6,225 bases of DNA from Rhodothermaceae bacterium (lineage in GTDB: Bacteria > Bacteroidota > Rhodothermia > Rhodothermales > JAHEMB01), in NCBI GenBank assembly GCA_024643915.1, contig JAHEMB010000089.1, forward strand, positions 1 through 6,225, in the 5' to 3' direction. Both the position numbers and the translations under genes were made by a program. The number at the start of each line of letters is the position of its first letter. The stretch's first letter is position 1. The notes under the pieces are model-generated. The model was not told the origin of the DNA. It saw only the letters and a list, made by a program, of their open reading frames with translations, and made no database searches. Shown one piece after another: positions 5,785-6,225 of this stretch.

Positions 5785-6225
5785 CTATTCAAGAACGAGA
5801 ATCTTGCCCTGCGCCGTGCCATCGTTGGTATCGACCGTGTAAAAGTAGACGCCGTTGGCCACACGGAGGCCGCCGTTGTCGGTGCCATCCCACGTCACCT
5901 CGCGCGTGCCATGAGGCTGGCTCGCATCGACGAGTTCGCGGACGAGCTGCATCCCGAAATCGAAGATGCGGACGACCACGTTCTGGGCGCTTGTCACTTC
6001 GTACCGGATGCGGACGAACCGGTCGACGTTGGGCGAGAAGGGATTGGGGTAGGCGTAGGTCTCTACGCGGGGTACGTCGTCGGAGGGCGTGGTTGGATTG
6101 AGGGGCACCTCGGTACGGAAGAGGCGCCAGGTGGCGCCGCCGTCGGTGCTTTTGAGCAGGCCGTCGGAGGTGCCGGCCCATACGGCGTCATCGGAGGTAG
6201 CCACGGCGAAAACGCGTCCTCCGCC
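5785..6225 (-). CDS. Secreted protein with BNR/Asp-box repeat and T9SS type A-like C-terminal sorting domain (5' truncated)
   Basis: The last 146 residues of a longer protein; the frame is open at the right edge and no start is present (the GTG at 6204 is simply an internal valine). Residues about 12-35 end with a perfect Asp-box, STDGGATW (26-33), the hallmark of BNR/sortilin-like beta-propeller blades, which suggests more blades upstream. After a Pro/Thr-rich linker (38-52) comes a domain of about 90 residues beginning YAYPNPFSP (57-65), with strands VRIRYEV, VVVRIFDFG and LVRELVD, a VTWDGTDNGG turn, NGVYFYTV and the ending GKILVLE. This matches the T9SS type A C-terminal sorting domain, related to the FlgD Ig-like fold. 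Such domains direct export across the outer membrane and are usually removed. Two PorV/PorQ-like genes follow on the same strand, supporting T9SS cargo. A surface or extracellular protein is expected; its function is not visible. Confidence 0.85.
   Translation of the reverse strand, partial: GGGRVFAVATSDDAVWAGTSDGLLKSTDGGATWRLFRTEVPLNPTTPSDDVPRVETYAYPNPFSPNVDRFVRIRYEVTSAQNVVVRIFDFGMQLVRELVDASQPHGTREVTWDGTDNGGLRVANGVYFYTVDTNDGTAQGKILVLE

Overview
The window is a high-GC stretch with two blocks of genes facing each other. It most likely comes from the Rhodothermota (Bacteroidota sensu lato). Three things point there: the strong GC bias, menaquinone genes, and genes resembling type IX secretion (T9SS) components, a system restricted to the Bacteroidota group. 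The assignment is an inference; there is no rRNA or other marker here.

Left block, plus strand: the C-terminal part of a histidine-phosphatase-superfamily enzyme (2-313, cut by the window edge), then menF (362-1798, isochorismate synthase) and menD (1803-3539, SEPHCHC synthase). MenF and MenD catalyse the first two committed steps of the classical menaquinone pathway, chorismate to isochorismate to SEPHCHC. The genes are 4 nt apart and menD starts with GTG, so they look co-transcribed and probably translationally coupled. The remaining men genes are not in the window.

Right block, minus strand, read from the right edge: the C-terminal end of a secreted protein with a BNR/Asp-box and a T9SS type A-like sorting domain (5785-6225, partial), then two PorV/PorQ-like outer-membrane beta-barrel proteins (4691-5716 and 3679-4596), each with a clear signal peptide. 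PorV-type proteins receive the C-terminal sorting domains of T9SS cargo, so this may be a cargo plus carrier cluster. The blocks converge across 3540-3678.

The most unusual structure is between the genes. All four gaps longer than 10 nt (314-361, 3540-3678, 4597-4690, 5717-5784) carry tandem degenerate 7-nt or 8-nt repeats. In three of them the repeats lie on both sides of a spacer in inverted orientation, giving imperfect hairpins that fill the gap from next to one stop codon to about 10 nt before the next start codon or stop codon. Unit sequence and unit length differ from gap to gap while the layout is conserved. This resembles in kind the heptameric STRR repeats of cyanobacteria, but I do not recognise it as a named family. 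No RNA gene, CRISPR array, insertion sequence or phage gene was seen.
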